Below are positions 1 through 8,658 of a DNA stretch of 64,000 nt, in pieces. Below the pieces are notes generated by a model, which searched no databases, was not told where the DNA came from, and saw only the letters and a list, made by a program, of their open reading frames with translations. Source of the DNA: Spiribacter halobius (lineage in GTDB: Bacteria; Pseudomonadota; Gammaproteobacteria; Nitrococcales; Nitrococcaceae); NCBI RefSeq assembly GCF_020883455.1, contig NZ_CP086615.1, forward strand, positions 3,526,501 through 3,590,500, read 5' to 3'. The position numbers were made by a program, and so were the translations under genes. Positions within the stretch are counted from its first letter, which is position 1. Each line of letters opens with the position of its first letter.

Positions 1-53
1 CTTTGAACCGTGAACCTTGAACTCGTGGTGGGCGCCGTCAGGCGCCCACCACG
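1..53. repeat. Heptamer arm and stop-codon-centred hairpin after fabI
   Basis: Bases 1-23 are TTGAAC-type heptamers. Bases 24-36 and 41-53 form a perfect 13-bp stem whose loop GTCA contains the fabI stop. The partner arm lies outside the window. Confidence 0.75.
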
Positions 54-814
54 TGGTACCCACAGTCCACGTAGGTCACGTTTCCGGTCAGGCTCTTCGC
101 CCGGTCGCTCACTAGGAAGGCGGCGGTGGCGCCGACGTCTTCGACATCGGCGAGCTGGTGCCTGGGTGCGCGCTCGGCGGTGCGCTCCAGGAGCTCGTCG
201 AAGCGGTCGATGCCGGAGGCGGCGCGGGTCTTGAGCGGGCCCGGAGAGAGCGCGTGCACGCGGATGCCGCCCTCGCCGAGCTCGGCGGCGAGATAGCGCA
301 CGCTGGACTCCAGCGCCGCCTTGACCGGGCCCATCAGGTTGTAGTGCTCCACCACCTTCTCGGCGCCGTAGAAGCTCACCGTCAGCAGCGCCCCGCCCCG
401 GTTCATGAGCGGCTCGGCGAGATGCGCCATGCGGATGAACGAGTGGCAGGAGACGTCCATGGCGGTGAGGAACCCTTCACGGGAGCTGTCGGTAACCCGG
501 CCATGGAGATCGTCCCGCGGCGCGAATGCGATGGAGTGCAGCAGGAAGTCGAGCCCGCCCCACTCCTCCCGAATGCGTTCGAACACCGCCTCCAGCTGCC
601 CCGGCTCACGCACGTCGCAGGGCACAATGATCGGCGCCTCGAGCCGCTCGGCGAGCGGGCGCACGTGGGGTTCGGCCTTCTCGTTCAGATAGGTCACCGC
701 CAGCTCCGCCCCCAGCGCCCGAAACGCCCGCGCACAGGCCCAGGCGATGGAATGCTCGTTGGCGATACCGACGACGAGCCCGCGTTTGCCGGTGAGGTCG
801 AAGTAGGGTGCCAC
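38..814 (-). CDS. fabI: Enoyl-[acyl-carrier-protein] reductase (NADH), FabI type
   Basis: Reduces trans-2-enoyl-ACP in the last step of each fatty-acid elongation round, in the cytoplasm. The 258-residue product starts with the glycine-rich nucleotide loop (GIANEHSIAW) and carries the FabI active site Tyr-x6-Lys (YNLMGPVK) with the second conserved Tyr ten residues before it. I chose the GTG at 814 because AGAGGA lies just upstream and the product then starts at the family's usual point; a longer frame from a TTG at 883 would run into repeat DNA. The last codons are copied in inverted form right after the stop. It lies downstream of a PHA synthase but is separated from it by a repeat pair, so an operon is doubtful. 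Confidence 0.93.
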   Translation of the reverse strand: MAPYFDLTGKRGLVVGIANEHSIAWACARAFRALGAELAVTYLNEKAEPHVRPLAERLEAPIIVPCDVREPGQLEAVFERIREEWGGLDFLLHSIAFAPRDDLHGRVTDSSREGFLTAMDVSCHSFIRMAHLAEPLMNRGGALLTVSFYGAEKVVEHYNLMGPVKAALESSVRYLAAELGEGGIRVHALSPGPLKTRAASGIDRFDELLERTAERAPRHQLADVEDVGATAAFLVSDRAKSLTGNVTYVDCGYHVVGA

Positions 815-876
815 TTGGAGATCCTCTGGTCGTTGTTCGCGCTCGAGGCCTGCCTCGATTGGCGGCCTTGGCGAAG

Positions 877-994
877 AGTTCAAAGTTCAACGTTCAAAGT
901 TCAAAGACTCCTCCGGCCGGCCAACAATTGCGCTAACGCCACGCAATGACGGCACATCGTGCGGCGGCGGTCTTTGAACCTGGGACTTTGAACT
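877..994. repeat. Heptamer inverted repeat between phaC and fabI
   Basis: The left arm (877-907) has four GTTCAAAG-type units and the right arm (971-994) has TTTGAAC-type units. The loop is about 63 bases. The left arm lies just upstream of fabI and would be translated if fabI started at the upstream TTG. Confidence 0.82.
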
Positions 995-996
995 GA

Positions 997-2748
997 CTAC
1001 TTCATAAGGACGTACTCCCCCGGCGCATCCGTGATTGGCGCGTAGCCGGCGTCCAGGTTCCCCATGGCCGGCGGGGGGCCGCGGCGGCCGGAGTGCTGGC
1101 GCAGCCACTGGTGCCATTCCGGCCACCAGGAGCCCTGCTGGCGCGGGGTCTCTCGCTCGAAGCGCTCGGGCGGCACGATGGGGCCGAGGGGCTCGTGCAC
1201 CGCGACCTGGAAGGTGCGCCGGGGATGCCCCGGCGGGGTGACGATACCCGCATTGTGCCCGCCGCTGGTGAGCAGGAACGTCACCTCCGTGCGCGCCAGG
1301 CGCACGATCTTGTACACCGAGCGCCAGGGGGCGACGTGGTCCGTCACCGTCCCCACCGCGAACACGGGCTCGGCGATGTCGCCCACGGCTACCGGGCGGC
1401 CGTCCACGTCGTAGCGGCCTTCCACCAGATCGTTGTGCAGGAACAGATCCCGCAGGTATTCGCTGTGCATGCGGTAGGGCAGCCGCGTGGAGTCGGCATT
1501 CCAGGCCATGAGATCGAAGGGCTTCTCGCGCTCGCCGAGCAGGTAGTTGCGCACCAGACGGGACCAGATCAGGTCCTGCGAGCGCAGCAGCTGAAACGCC
1601 CCGGCCATCTGGCCGCGGCCGAGATAGCCGCGGGCCCACATGACGTCCTCGAGGAAGCTGACCTGGCTCTCGTCGATGAACAGATCCAGCTCGCCCGGCT
1701 CGGTGAAGTCGGTCTGGGCGGCGAGCAGGGTGAGCGTGGCGAGGCGCTGGTCACCATCCCGCCCCATGGCCGCGGCGGCGAGGCTGAGCAAGGTGCCCCC
1801 AAGGCAGTAGCCGACGGCGTGCACCTTGCGCTCGGGGACGATGGCATTGACCGCGTCCAGCGCGGCCATCACCCCGAGTCGCCGGTAGTCGTCCATGCCG
1901 AGGTCGCGGTCCTCCGCCCCCGGGTTCTTCCAGGAGATGGCAAACACCGTGTGCCCCTGGCCCACCAGGTACTCGATCAGCGACCTGCCGGGCGCCAGGT
2001 CGAGGATGTAGTACTTCATGATCCAGGCCGGGACAATGAGCAGCGGCTCGGGATGCACGGTCTTCGTGCTCGGCTTGTACTGGATGAGCTCCATCAGGCG
2101 GTTGCGGTAAACCACCTTACCCGGCGTCGCGGCGAGGTCGCGCCCCACCTGGAACGCCTCCAGGCCCGGATCCGGGCGCCCGGCCAGCTGGCGCTGCACG
2201 TCCTCGAGCCAGTTGGCCCAGCCGCGCACCAGATTCCAGCCACCCTGGGCCGCCGTGCGGCGCAGCAGTTCCGGGTTGGTGGCGAGGAAGTTGGAGGGCG
2301 AGAAGACGTCCAGGCACTGCCGGGCGACGAAGTTGACCACCTCCTCGTGATGCGGGTCGACGCCGCGCACGCCGGTGGTCGCCACATGCCACCACTGCTG
2401 CTGCAGCAGAAAGGCCTGATGGATCAGCGAGAACGGCCAGCGGCTCCAGCCTTCGTCATCGAACCGATGATCGTGGGGCAGCGGCTCGATGCAGCGCGCC
2501 TCGCCATCCCCGGCCACACAGTGACCGGCATAGGCCATCAGCCGCAGGGCCTTGCGCAGCGCCTTCTCGGCGAGCTCCCCCTGGCGCCCGGGGCTCAGGC
2601 CCAGGTGCACGGCCCAGTCCGTCCCCGCGAGCGTCAGCGCCGCGGGCGAGATGCCGCCGGAAAGGCGGCCGAGCCCCGCGTGCAGTAGCCGGTCAACCGG
2701 CTGGGGCTCTACGGCGTCTTCCTCGAAAGCGTGCTGAAGTCGGGTCAT
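997..2748 (-). CDS. phaC: Class I-type polyhydroxyalkanoate synthase (first copy)
   Basis: Polymerises (R)-3-hydroxyacyl-CoA into PHA granules. The 583-residue product has the PhaC N-terminal region and an alpha/beta-hydrolase core with the lipase-box variant GYCLGG (Cys315), Asp470 (TVTDHVAPW) and His498 (SGGHNAG), the expected catalytic triad. GAGGTG precedes the ATG, and a hairpin at 2762-2777 lies just upstream of it. A PhaJ-like hydratase is upstream on the same strand, which fits supply of monomer from beta-oxidation. A second, clearly diverged synthase lies at 11085-12881. The catalytic class is assigned from length and overall likeness only. Confidence 0.93.
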   Translation of the reverse strand: MTRLQHAFEEDAVEPQPVDRLLHAGLGRLSGGISPAALTLAGTDWAVHLGLSPGRQGELAEKALRKALRLMAYAGHCVAGDGEARCIEPLPHDHRFDDEGWSRWPFSLIHQAFLLQQQWWHVATTGVRGVDPHHEEVVNFVARQCLDVFSPSNFLATNPELLRRTAAQGGWNLVRGWANWLEDVQRQLAGRPDPGLEAFQVGRDLAATPGKVVYRNRLMELIQYKPSTKTVHPEPLLIVPAWIMKYYILDLAPGRSLIEYLVGQGHTVFAISWKNPGAEDRDLGMDDYRRLGVMAALDAVNAIVPERKVHAVGYCLGGTLLSLAAAAMGRDGDQRLATLTLLAAQTDFTEPGELDLFIDESQVSFLEDVMWARGYLGRGQMAGAFQLLRSQDLIWSRLVRNYLLGEREKPFDLMAWNADSTRLPYRMHSEYLRDLFLHNDLVEGRYDVDGRPVAVGDIAEPVFAVGTVTDHVAPWRSVYKIVRLARTEVTFLLTSGGHNAGIVTPPGHPRRTFQVAVHEPLGPIVPPERFERETPRQQGSWWPEWHQWLRQHSGRRGPPPAMGNLDAGYAPITDAPGEYVLMK

Positions 2749-2761
2749 GGTGTATCACCTC

Positions 2762-2777
2762 GCGGCCTCCAGGCCGC
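2762..2777. promoter_or_regulatory. Hairpin just upstream of the first phaC
   Basis: GCGGCCT-CC-AGGCCGC, a 7-bp stem 14 bases before the phaC start codon and just upstream of its GAGGTG ribosome site. It could end readthrough from phaJ or affect translation. Confidence 0.45.
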
Positions 2778-2837
2778 TATGGGAAAATCACTGTCCCGAC
2801 GATAACACTGCAGCGCAGCATCGGGGATTGACTGGCG

Positions 2838-3269
2838 TCAGTCCTGCAGCTCCTGCCGCCTCGGTACGCGGACCAGCGCCTCGCCGCTGATCACTGCGCG
2901 CTCCCTCACGCGCGCCGTCGTGTCCAGCGTGACGAACCCATGCTCCGCATCGAGCTCGCGCACGGTGACCTCGGCGGTGACCGTGTCGCCGATGAACACC
3001 GGCGCGTGGAAGCACAGCTGCTGGTTGAGATACACGGCGCCCGGCCCCGGTAGCCGGGTACCCAGCACCGCCGAGATCAGGCCGGCCGTGAGCAGGCCGT
3101 GGGCGATCCGGCCGTGAAAGTTGGTGCCCTTGGCGTACTCGGCGTTGATGTGCACCGGGTTGAAATCCCCGGTGATCCCGGCGAAGGCACCGACGTCGGC
3201 CTCGGTGACCGTCTTGGCGAAGCCGGCGCGCAGCCCGATCTCCAGGTCCTCGAATACGTAGCCGTCCAT
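2838..3269 (-). CDS. phaJ: MaoC-like (R)-specific enoyl-CoA hydratase, PhaJ-like
   Basis: A hot-dog-fold protein of 143 residues likely to hydrate trans-2-enoyl-CoA to (R)-3-hydroxyacyl-CoA, the monomer for PHA synthase. The hydratase motif is visible as a DFNPVHIN stretch with the active-site Asp and His, followed by GRIAHGLLTAGLIS. The ATG at 3269 is chosen because AGGAGG lies 7 bases before it; the frame stays open nine codons further. It stands directly upstream of phaC on the same strand, 89 bases away, so co-expression is likely. The stop codon lies in a short GACTG/CAGTC hairpin. Confidence 0.86.
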   Translation of the reverse strand: MDGYVFEDLEIGLRAGFAKTVTEADVGAFAGITGDFNPVHINAEYAKGTNFHGRIAHGLLTAGLISAVLGTRLPGPGAVYLNQQLCFHAPVFIGDTVTAEVTVRELDAEHGFVTLDTTARVRERAVISGEALVRVPRRQELQD

Positions 3270-3289
3270 AGGCGCCTCCTGTGTAGGCG

Positions 3290-3418
3290 GGTTCAAGGTT
3301 CGAAGTTCAAGGTTCGAAGTGATTACGCACTTGCCTCAGCCAGCGTTACGGCATCACCGCCCGCGGAAGACGATACAGGCGCAGCAGAGGTGGCGTGGGG
3401 CGGGAGCGACCGGGACCG
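3290..3418. repeat. Heptamer arm with a truncated CGATTACGCA element
   Basis: GTTCAAGG/GTTCGAAG units (3290-3320) run straight into 97 bases that match the left part of the element at 45597-45849. The match stops inside the constant-core arm at GGGACCG, next to a GCGCGCGC hairpin at the permease gene's end. Confidence 0.75.
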
Positions 3419-3443
3419 CGGACTCGCGCGCGAAGCGCGCGCG

Positions 3444-5936
3444 CTAGCCTTCACGCAGAAGGCGCATCGGCGACACCCGATAATACCGCCGTGCCCCCCA
3501 GCCGCCCGCGACCCAGACGGTGACCAGGCCGACCACGCCGCCGGCGGCGATGGCGCCGGGGCGGAAGGGATAATCCAGGTCGAACAGGCCCTCGGCGACG
3601 TAGACGCCGGCGACACTCGCCACCAGTCCCGCCATCAGCCCCGCGATCAGGCCGACCAGCCAGAATTCCATCCGCGCCATGCGCCGGATGCGCTTACCGC
3701 GGGCGCCGAGGGCCCGCAGCAGGGCGCTCTCGAAGCGGCGCTCCTCGCCGGTGATCTGGAGCGCGGCCAGCAGCACGAGCACCCCGGCGGCGAGGGTCAG
3801 CAGCGCCATCAGCTCCACCACGCTGCTGCCCTGGTCGATGATCGCGCGCACGGTGCGCAGGATGGCGCTGACGTCGATGGGCGTGACACTCGGATACTGC
3901 CGGATCAGCTCGCCGATGAGCGCCGTGTCCTCCGAGGGCAGATAGAAGCTGGTGAGCCAGGTGCCGGGCAGGTCGTCGAAGGTGCCCGGCGAGGCCAGCA
4001 CGAAGAAGTTGACGTTGAAGCTCTCCCAGCGCACGTCACGCAGGCTGGTCACCTCCGCCGTGACCCGCTCGCCGGCCGACTCGAAGGTCAGCCGGTCGCC
4101 GAGGTCGACGCCGATCTCCCCGGCGAAGCCCTCCTCCACCGAGAGCTGTGGGGGCGGGTCCTCGCCGGACCACCACTCGCCGGCGACGATGCTGTTGTCG
4201 CCCTGCAGGCGCTCGGCCCAGGAGAGGTTGAACTCGCGCCGGGTCAGGCGGCGGGCCTGGTCGCTGGCGTAGTCCTCGGCCCGGATCGGCTCGCCGTTCA
4301 GCGCCACCAGTCGGGCCCGCACCATGGGGTAGAAGCGGGTCTCCACGCCGGCATCGGCCAGCAGTGACCGCACGCCGTCCACCTGATCCGGCTGGATGTT
4401 GATCAGGAACTGGTTCGGGGCATCCGGCGGGATCTCGGCCTGCCAGGCCTGGAGCAGGTCGTTGCGCACCACGGCTAGCAGGAACAGCGCCATCAGCCCC
4501 ACGCCCACGGCGACGATCTGCACCACCGCCGTCCAGGGCCGCCGGGTGAGGCCGGTGAGCCAGAGCAGCCGGCCGCTGCCGCCACGGCGGTAGAGCAGGC
4601 GCACCAGCGCGACCGTGCCGCCGGCCACCACGGCCAGCAGCGCCAGCGTCGCCACCAGGGCGCCGAAGACGTAGGCCGTGACCCGCAGGTCCCCCGCCTG
4701 CCAGGCCATCAGCCCCAGGATCACCCCGGCGGCGACCAGCAGCGGCAGCGCGCCGCGGAACAGGCCCTGCCCGAGGTCGCTGCGCAGCACCCGCATGGGC
4801 GGCACGTCCCGCAGCCGCGCCAGGGTGGGCAGCGCGAAGCCAAGCAGCGCGGCAAAGGCCGTGAGCCAGCCGGTGGCCAGCGGCCGCAGCCCGGGCCACG
4901 GCAGCTCCGTGCCCAGCAGCTCGGCCACCAGCGCGAGCATGGCCAGATGCAGCAGAAAGCCCATGGCCGCGCCCGCCGCCCCGGCGAAGAAGCCGAGCCA
5001 GAGCAGCTTGCCGACGAACAGGCCCAGGATGCGCCGACGGGTACCGCCAACGGCGCGCATCACCGCGACCCCGGTGACCTGGCGCTCGGCATAGTGCCGC
5101 ACCGTCAGCAGGACCGCCACGCCGGCGACGATCACCGTGAGCAGCGCGGCCAGACCCAGGAAGCGCCGCGCCTGGGCCACCACCTCGCCGGCGCCCTGCC
5201 GGTCGTCGGTCGGGGTCTCGATCTCCACCGCGTTGCCCTGCTCGGCCACGAGGGCGTCGGTGAACCCCACCGCCGCCTCCTCGGCGCCCGCCAGCAGCAG
5301 CTTGTAGCGAACCCGGCTGCCCTCGCCGATGAGGCCGGTGGCGGCAAGATCGGCATGGTTGAACATCACCCGCGGCGCGAGGCTGCCGAAAAATCCGTTG
5401 CGATCCGGCTCCAGGGTGAGCACACGGGTGATGCGCAGCGTGCGCTCGCCCAGGGTGAGGGTGTCGCCGACCTCGGCGTCGAGAACCGTAAGCAGCCGCG
5501 GCTCCACCCAGGCGGTGCCCGGCTCCGGTACCCCCTCGGCGAGACGCTCGGGCGCCTCCGGGGTCGCGCGCACCCGCAGCGACCCGCGGAGCGGATAGCC
5601 CTCGCTCACCGCCTTGGCCGAGACCAGACGGTTGGCATCGTCGGTAACCACCACCGTCGGAAACTCGGCGATGAGTGCGGTCTCGAGCCCCGCCTGCCGC
5701 GCCCGCTCGCCCCAGGCCTCCGGGATCATGCGCGGATACTCCACCGCCCGGTCCGCGGCGAGAAGATCGGCGGCACGGGCCTCGGTGGCCCCGGCCACCC
5801 GCTCCGCCAGCCAGGAGACACCGGTCACCGCCGCCACGGCGATGACCACCGCCAGCGCCAGCAGCCGCAGCTCGCCGCCGCGCCAGTCCCGCCAGAGCAG
5901 GCGCAGTGCAAGTGTCCCGCCCGCCAGCGCCCGCAT
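3444..5936 (-). CDS. ybbP: ABC transporter permease, YbbP-like (FtsX/MacB fold)
   Basis: An inner-membrane permease of 830 residues. An N-terminal membrane segment is followed by a large extracytoplasmic domain, a central block of membrane helices, a second soluble domain and a C-terminal FtsX-like three-helix block ending in SPMRLLREG, as expected of two fused FtsX modules. Its ATG shares one base with the stop of the upstream ATPase gene (TGATG), showing translational coupling. In E. coli the homologous pair ybbA-ybbP also stands divergent from tesA. The substrate is unknown; the family relates to LolCDE-like lipoprotein or lipid handling. The gene ends in a GC-rich hairpin next to a truncated repeat element. 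Confidence 0.88.
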   Translation of the reverse strand: MRALAGGTLALRLLWRDWRGGELRLLALAVVIAVAAVTGVSWLAERVAGATEARAADLLAADRAVEYPRMIPEAWGERARQAGLETALIAEFPTVVVTDDANRLVSAKAVSEGYPLRGSLRVRATPEAPERLAEGVPEPGTAWVEPRLLTVLDAEVGDTLTLGERTLRITRVLTLEPDRNGFFGSLAPRVMFNHADLAATGLIGEGSRVRYKLLLAGAEEAAVGFTDALVAEQGNAVEIETPTDDRQGAGEVVAQARRFLGLAALLTVIVAGVAVLLTVRHYAERQVTGVAVMRAVGGTRRRILGLFVGKLLWLGFFAGAAGAAMGFLLHLAMLALVAELLGTELPWPGLRPLATGWLTAFAALLGFALPTLARLRDVPPMRVLRSDLGQGLFRGALPLLVAAGVILGLMAWQAGDLRVTAYVFGALVATLALLAVVAGGTVALVRLLYRRGGSGRLLWLTGLTRRPWTAVVQIVAVGVGLMALFLLAVVRNDLLQAWQAEIPPDAPNQFLINIQPDQVDGVRSLLADAGVETRFYPMVRARLVALNGEPIRAEDYASDQARRLTRREFNLSWAERLQGDNSIVAGEWWSGEDPPPQLSVEEGFAGEIGVDLGDRLTFESAGERVTAEVTSLRDVRWESFNVNFFVLASPGTFDDLPGTWLTSFYLPSEDTALIGELIRQYPSVTPIDVSAILRTVRAIIDQGSSVVELMALLTLAAGVLVLLAALQITGEERRFESALLRALGARGKRIRRMARMEFWLVGLIAGLMAGLVASVAGVYVAEGLFDLDYPFRPGAIAAGGVVGLVTVWVAGGWGARRYYRVSPMRLLREG

Positions 5937-6628
5937 CAGGCCGCCGTCTCGTGCAGGGTGCCGTCGCGCAGGTAGAGCGTGCGCCGGCAACGCGCGGCGA
6001 CGGCGTCGTCGTGGGTGACCAGCACCAGCGTGGTGCCGTAGTCACGGTTGAGGGCGAACAGCAGATCGATGATGCGCTCCCCGGTCTGGTGGTCCAGATT
6101 GCCCGTGGGCTCATCGGCGAACAGCACCCGGGGGCCGGCGACGAAGGCCCGCGCCAGCGCCACCCGCTGCTGCTCGCCGCCGGAGAGCTGTGCCGGATAA
6201 TGCGCGAGGCGCTCACCGAGGCCGACCCGCTCCAGCGCCGCCCGGGCACGCCGGCGGACGTCGCTCTCGCCCGCCAGCTCACCGGGCAGCATCACGTTCT
6301 CCAGCGCCGTCAGCCCGGGCAGCAGGTGGAAGGCCTGGAAGACAAAGCCGACCCGCCCGGCCCGCAGGGTGGCGCGGCCGTCCTCGTCCAGCGCGGTGAG
6401 CTCGCTGCCGTCGAGGGTGACCCGCCCGGCGGTGGGCAGGTCGAGGCCCGCAAGCAGCCCGAGCAGGGTCGACTTGCCGGAGCCCGAGGTGCCGAGAATG
6501 GCGACGGAGTCACCGGCCAGGATGCTAAGATCCAGGTCCTCGAACAGGCTGATGGTCCCCTCCGGCGCGGTGAAGCGCATGGTGAGCCCCTCGGCCGCCA
6601 ATACCCGGAATCCGGAATCCTCATCCAT
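5936..6628 (-). CDS. ybbA: ABC transporter ATP-binding protein, YbbA/LolD-like
   Basis: The ATPase partner of the adjacent permease, 230 residues. It has Walker A (GTSGSGKST), the signature LSGGEQQR, Walker B (VLFADEP) and the H-loop (VTHDD), and belongs to the MacB/LolD/FtsE group of ATPases. The ATG at 6628 is preceded by CAGGAG. This start codon overlaps that of tesA on the other strand (CATG at 6626-6629), so each gene's upstream control region must lie inside the other gene. It ends with a one-base overlap into the permease. Confidence 0.92.
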   Translation of the reverse strand: MDEDSGFRVLAAEGLTMRFTAPEGTISLFEDLDLSILAGDSVAILGTSGSGKSTLLGLLAGLDLPTAGRVTLDGSELTALDEDGRATLRAGRVGFVFQAFHLLPGLTALENVMLPGELAGESDVRRRARAALERVGLGERLAHYPAQLSGGEQQRVALARAFVAGPRVLFADEPTGNLDHQTGERIIDLLFALNRDYGTTLVLVTHDDAVAARCRRTLYLRDGTLHETAA

Positions 6629-7244
6629 GCATCGACTCCTGCTGAGTGTTCTGCTGTGCCTGCTCACCCTGCCCGCGGTCGCCACCGAGCGCACGGTACT
6701 GGTGCTAGGTGACAGCCTGAGTGCCGCCTACGGCATCGACCGCGAGGAGGGCTGGGTGGCCCTGCTGCGCGAGCGCCTGGACGACAATGGCTACCCCGCC
6801 CGCGTGGTCAACGCCAGCGTCAGCGGCCATACCACCGCCAACGGCGTCGACCTGCTCCCGCAGGCCCTCGCCGAGCACCAGCCGGATGCCGTCATCATCG
6901 CATTGGGCGGCAATGATGGGCTGCGCGGCGTCGCGCTGGCGGAGATGCGGCGCAATCTCACCCGCATGGTTCGCCTGAGCCGCGAGGCCGGGGCGCAGGT
7001 CCTGCTGGTCGGCGTGCGCCTGCCCTCCAACTATGGCCGCGCATTCATCGATCGGTTCCAGGCCGTTTTCCGGGAAGTCGCCGAGAGCGAGGGCGTGCCT
7101 CTCGTCCCACGCTTCCTGGAGGGCGTCGGCGGCAACGCCGAGCTCATGCAGTCCGACGGCATCCATCCGAATGCGGCCGCGCAGCCGGTGCTGCTGGACA
7201 ACGTCTGGGGTGAGCTCAAGCCGCTGCTGGGGGGTGGCGCCTGA
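6627..7244 (+). CDS. tesA: Periplasmic acyl-CoA thioesterase I / lysophospholipase (SGNH hydrolase)
   Basis: Hydrolyses thioesters and lysophospholipids in the periplasm. A signal peptide (MHRLLLSVLLCLLTLPAVAT) precedes the SGNH blocks: GDSL with nucleophile Ser30, GGND in block III, and the DGIHPN stretch with Asp and His in block V. At 205 residues it is the usual size. It is divergent from ybbA with overlapping start codons. The last eight codons are copied in inverted orientation right after the TGA, 22 of 24 positions matching, giving a terminator-like hairpin with the stop codon in the loop. A heptamer array follows. Confidence 0.93.
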   Translation: MHRLLLSVLLCLLTLPAVATERTVLVLGDSLSAAYGIDREEGWVALLRERLDDNGYPARVVNASVSGHTTANGVDLLPQALAEHQPDAVIIALGGNDGLRGVALAEMRRNLTRMVRLSREAGAQVLLVGVRLPSNYGRAFIDRFQAVFREVAESEGVPLVPRFLEGVGGNAELMQSDGIHPNAAAQPVLLDNVWGELKPLLGGGA

Positions 7245-7268
7245 GGCGCTGCCCCCCAGCAGCGGCTT
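7218..7268. terminator. Stop-codon-centred hairpin of tesA
   Basis: The arms at 7218-7241 and 7245-7268 are 24 bases each with two mismatches, and the TGA of tesA forms the loop. The right arm is an inverted copy of the last eight codons. No T-tract follows; AGTTCAAGG units begin at once. Confidence 0.7.
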
Positions 7269-7540
7269 AGTTCAAGGTTCAAAGCCCGAAGTTCAAAGAC
7301 CGACTCCGCGCGGCAGCGGCGGCAGCGCGCTTGCGGTGTAGCCGTCGGCCGGCGGGCGCGGAACGCGGCAGTGTCGTAGGTCGGCAAGCGCGAAGCGCTC
7401 GCCGACAGCCGCGCGCAGCGCGGCAGCAGGGATGCGCCTGCCGGCGCGTCGGGTAGCGCCTGCGGCTCTTCCCGACCTACTACGTTGAACTTTGAACTTT
7501 GAACTTTGAACTTTGAACTTTGAACTTTGAACTTTGAACT
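7269..7540. repeat. Heptamer inverted-repeat element with REP-like hairpin inside (tesA-rdgC gap)
   Basis: The left arm at 7269-7299 holds GTTCAAAG-type units. The right arm at 7484-7540 is eight tandem heptamers, seven of them exact TTTGAAC, on the opposite strand sense. Between them, 7376-7480 has the REP-like ends GTAGGTCGG and CCGACCTAC with smaller GC-rich hairpins. This fills most of the 319-base gap between the convergent genes tesA and rdgC; no coding sequence is seen. Confidence 0.85.
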
Positions 7541-7590
7541 GCCTGGTTCGGCGGCCCCGCGAGCTAGCTCGCGGGGCCGCCGAACCAGGC
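7541..7590. terminator. Perfect 50-bp palindrome at the rdgC stop codon
   Basis: The two 25-base halves are exact reverse complements with no spacer, centred on AGCTAGCT. The right half encodes the last residues and TAG stop of rdgC; the left half is its inverted copy. The heptamer array abuts it. Confidence 0.85.
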
Positions 7591-8469
7591 CAGCATGCGC
7601 GGCAGAAACCGCGCCAGCTCCAGGCCCATGATGGCGAAGTCGGCGTCGAAGCGCTCCTCCGCGCTTTCCGGCTCGCGGTCGTCGGCGTCGTCCTGGACCA
7701 CGTCGAGGAACTTCAGCCGCTTCACCGAGAGATCGGCGTCGAGCACGCAGGCGAGGCGGTCGTCCCAGGTGAGGCTCATGCGGCGCACCCGCTTGCCGGC
7801 GGTGATGTGCGCGCGGATCTCGTTGGAGCGCAGGTCCTGGCGCTTGCAGCGGACCTCGGCACCCTCGCTGCGCGGATCCTCGAACACCGCCTCCTCGCCT
7901 GGCTCCGTGTCGCCGGGGAAGCGGTCGTGGGCGAGCCACTCGGTGAGTACCTGCTGCGGGCTGGTCTCGCTCTGCAGCGGGCGCACGGGCAGGCTGCCGA
8001 GGGCGGCGCGGAGGTCTTCGGTCAGGGTCTCCGCCTCGCGCCAGTTGGCGGTGTCCACCACGATCCAGCCGGCCTGCGGATCGATGTAGGCATGGCAGCG
8101 CTTGCTGCGGGTAAACGCCCTCGGCAGCAGATCGAGGGTGACCTCCTCCTTCATCCGCGCCTTTTCCTTGCGCCCGAGGTGCCGGCCTTCGCGGCCCTCG
8201 CGCTCGGCGACCCGCTCGTCCAGCGTCTCCCGGATCACCGCCGGCGGCAGCAGGCGCTGCTCGGTCTGCAGGCAGACCATCATGCGCCCGCCGCTGGCAT
8301 GCACCAGCTGCCGCCCGCTGCGCCCGATGGGCGCCACCCAGCCCCGACTCTCCGGCTCACTGCCCGCCACCGGCTGAAACGCGAACGGCGCCAGCCGCCC
8401 CTCCAGCGCCTCCGGCTCGAGGGCGAACCCCTCGGCCAGCTGATAGACGCAGAGATTCTTGAACCACAT
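7564..8469 (-). CDS. rdgC: Recombination-associated protein RdgC
   Basis: A DNA-binding protein that forms rings on duplex DNA and restrains RecA loading. The product is 301 residues, the family's normal length, starting MWFKNLCVYQL and matching RdgC over its whole length (for example VWLQTEQ-like VCLQTEQRLLP and the C-terminal FLPRMLAWF). AGGAG lies 8 bases before the ATG. It is convergent with tesA. The gene's end is half of a perfect 50-bp palindrome. Confidence 0.95.
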   Translation of the reverse strand: MWFKNLCVYQLAEGFALEPEALEGRLAPFAFQPVAGSEPESRGWVAPIGRSGRQLVHASGGRMMVCLQTEQRLLPPAVIRETLDERVAEREGREGRHLGRKEKARMKEEVTLDLLPRAFTRSKRCHAYIDPQAGWIVVDTANWREAETLTEDLRAALGSLPVRPLQSETSPQQVLTEWLAHDRFPGDTEPGEEAVFEDPRSEGAEVRCKRQDLRSNEIRAHITAGKRVRRMSLTWDDRLACVLDADLSVKRLKFLDVVQDDADDREPESAEERFDADFAIMGLELARFLPRMLAWFGGPAS

Positions 8470-8524
8470 TCGGGATACTCCTGTTCCGTCGAAGCGCTAG
8501 CGGTTATCTCGGGCCCGTGTGTCA

Positions 8525-8643
8525 AACACAACGACACAACGGGCACGACGTTTCACGACGTCGCCGCGCCCAGAGCAACGATCCTGGGAGAATCATCACC
8601 GCTCTTGCGCTGTGACCCGTTGTGTCCGTTGTGTCGTTGTGTT
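8525..8643. repeat. ACACAACG-arm inverted repeat, copy 1
   Basis: The left arm (8525-8560) reads AACACAACGACACAACGG and onward; the right arm (8608-8643) is its near reverse complement. The loop is about 47 bases of unrelated sequence. It lies between the rdgC start and the purK end. Confidence 0.85.
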
Positions 8644-8658
8644 GAATCCCCGTCCGGC

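Noticed and set aside
815-883. N-terminal extension of FabI by 23 residues
   Set aside because: It would need a TTG start, is partly repeat-derived, and a GTG with a good ribosome site lies at the usual family start.
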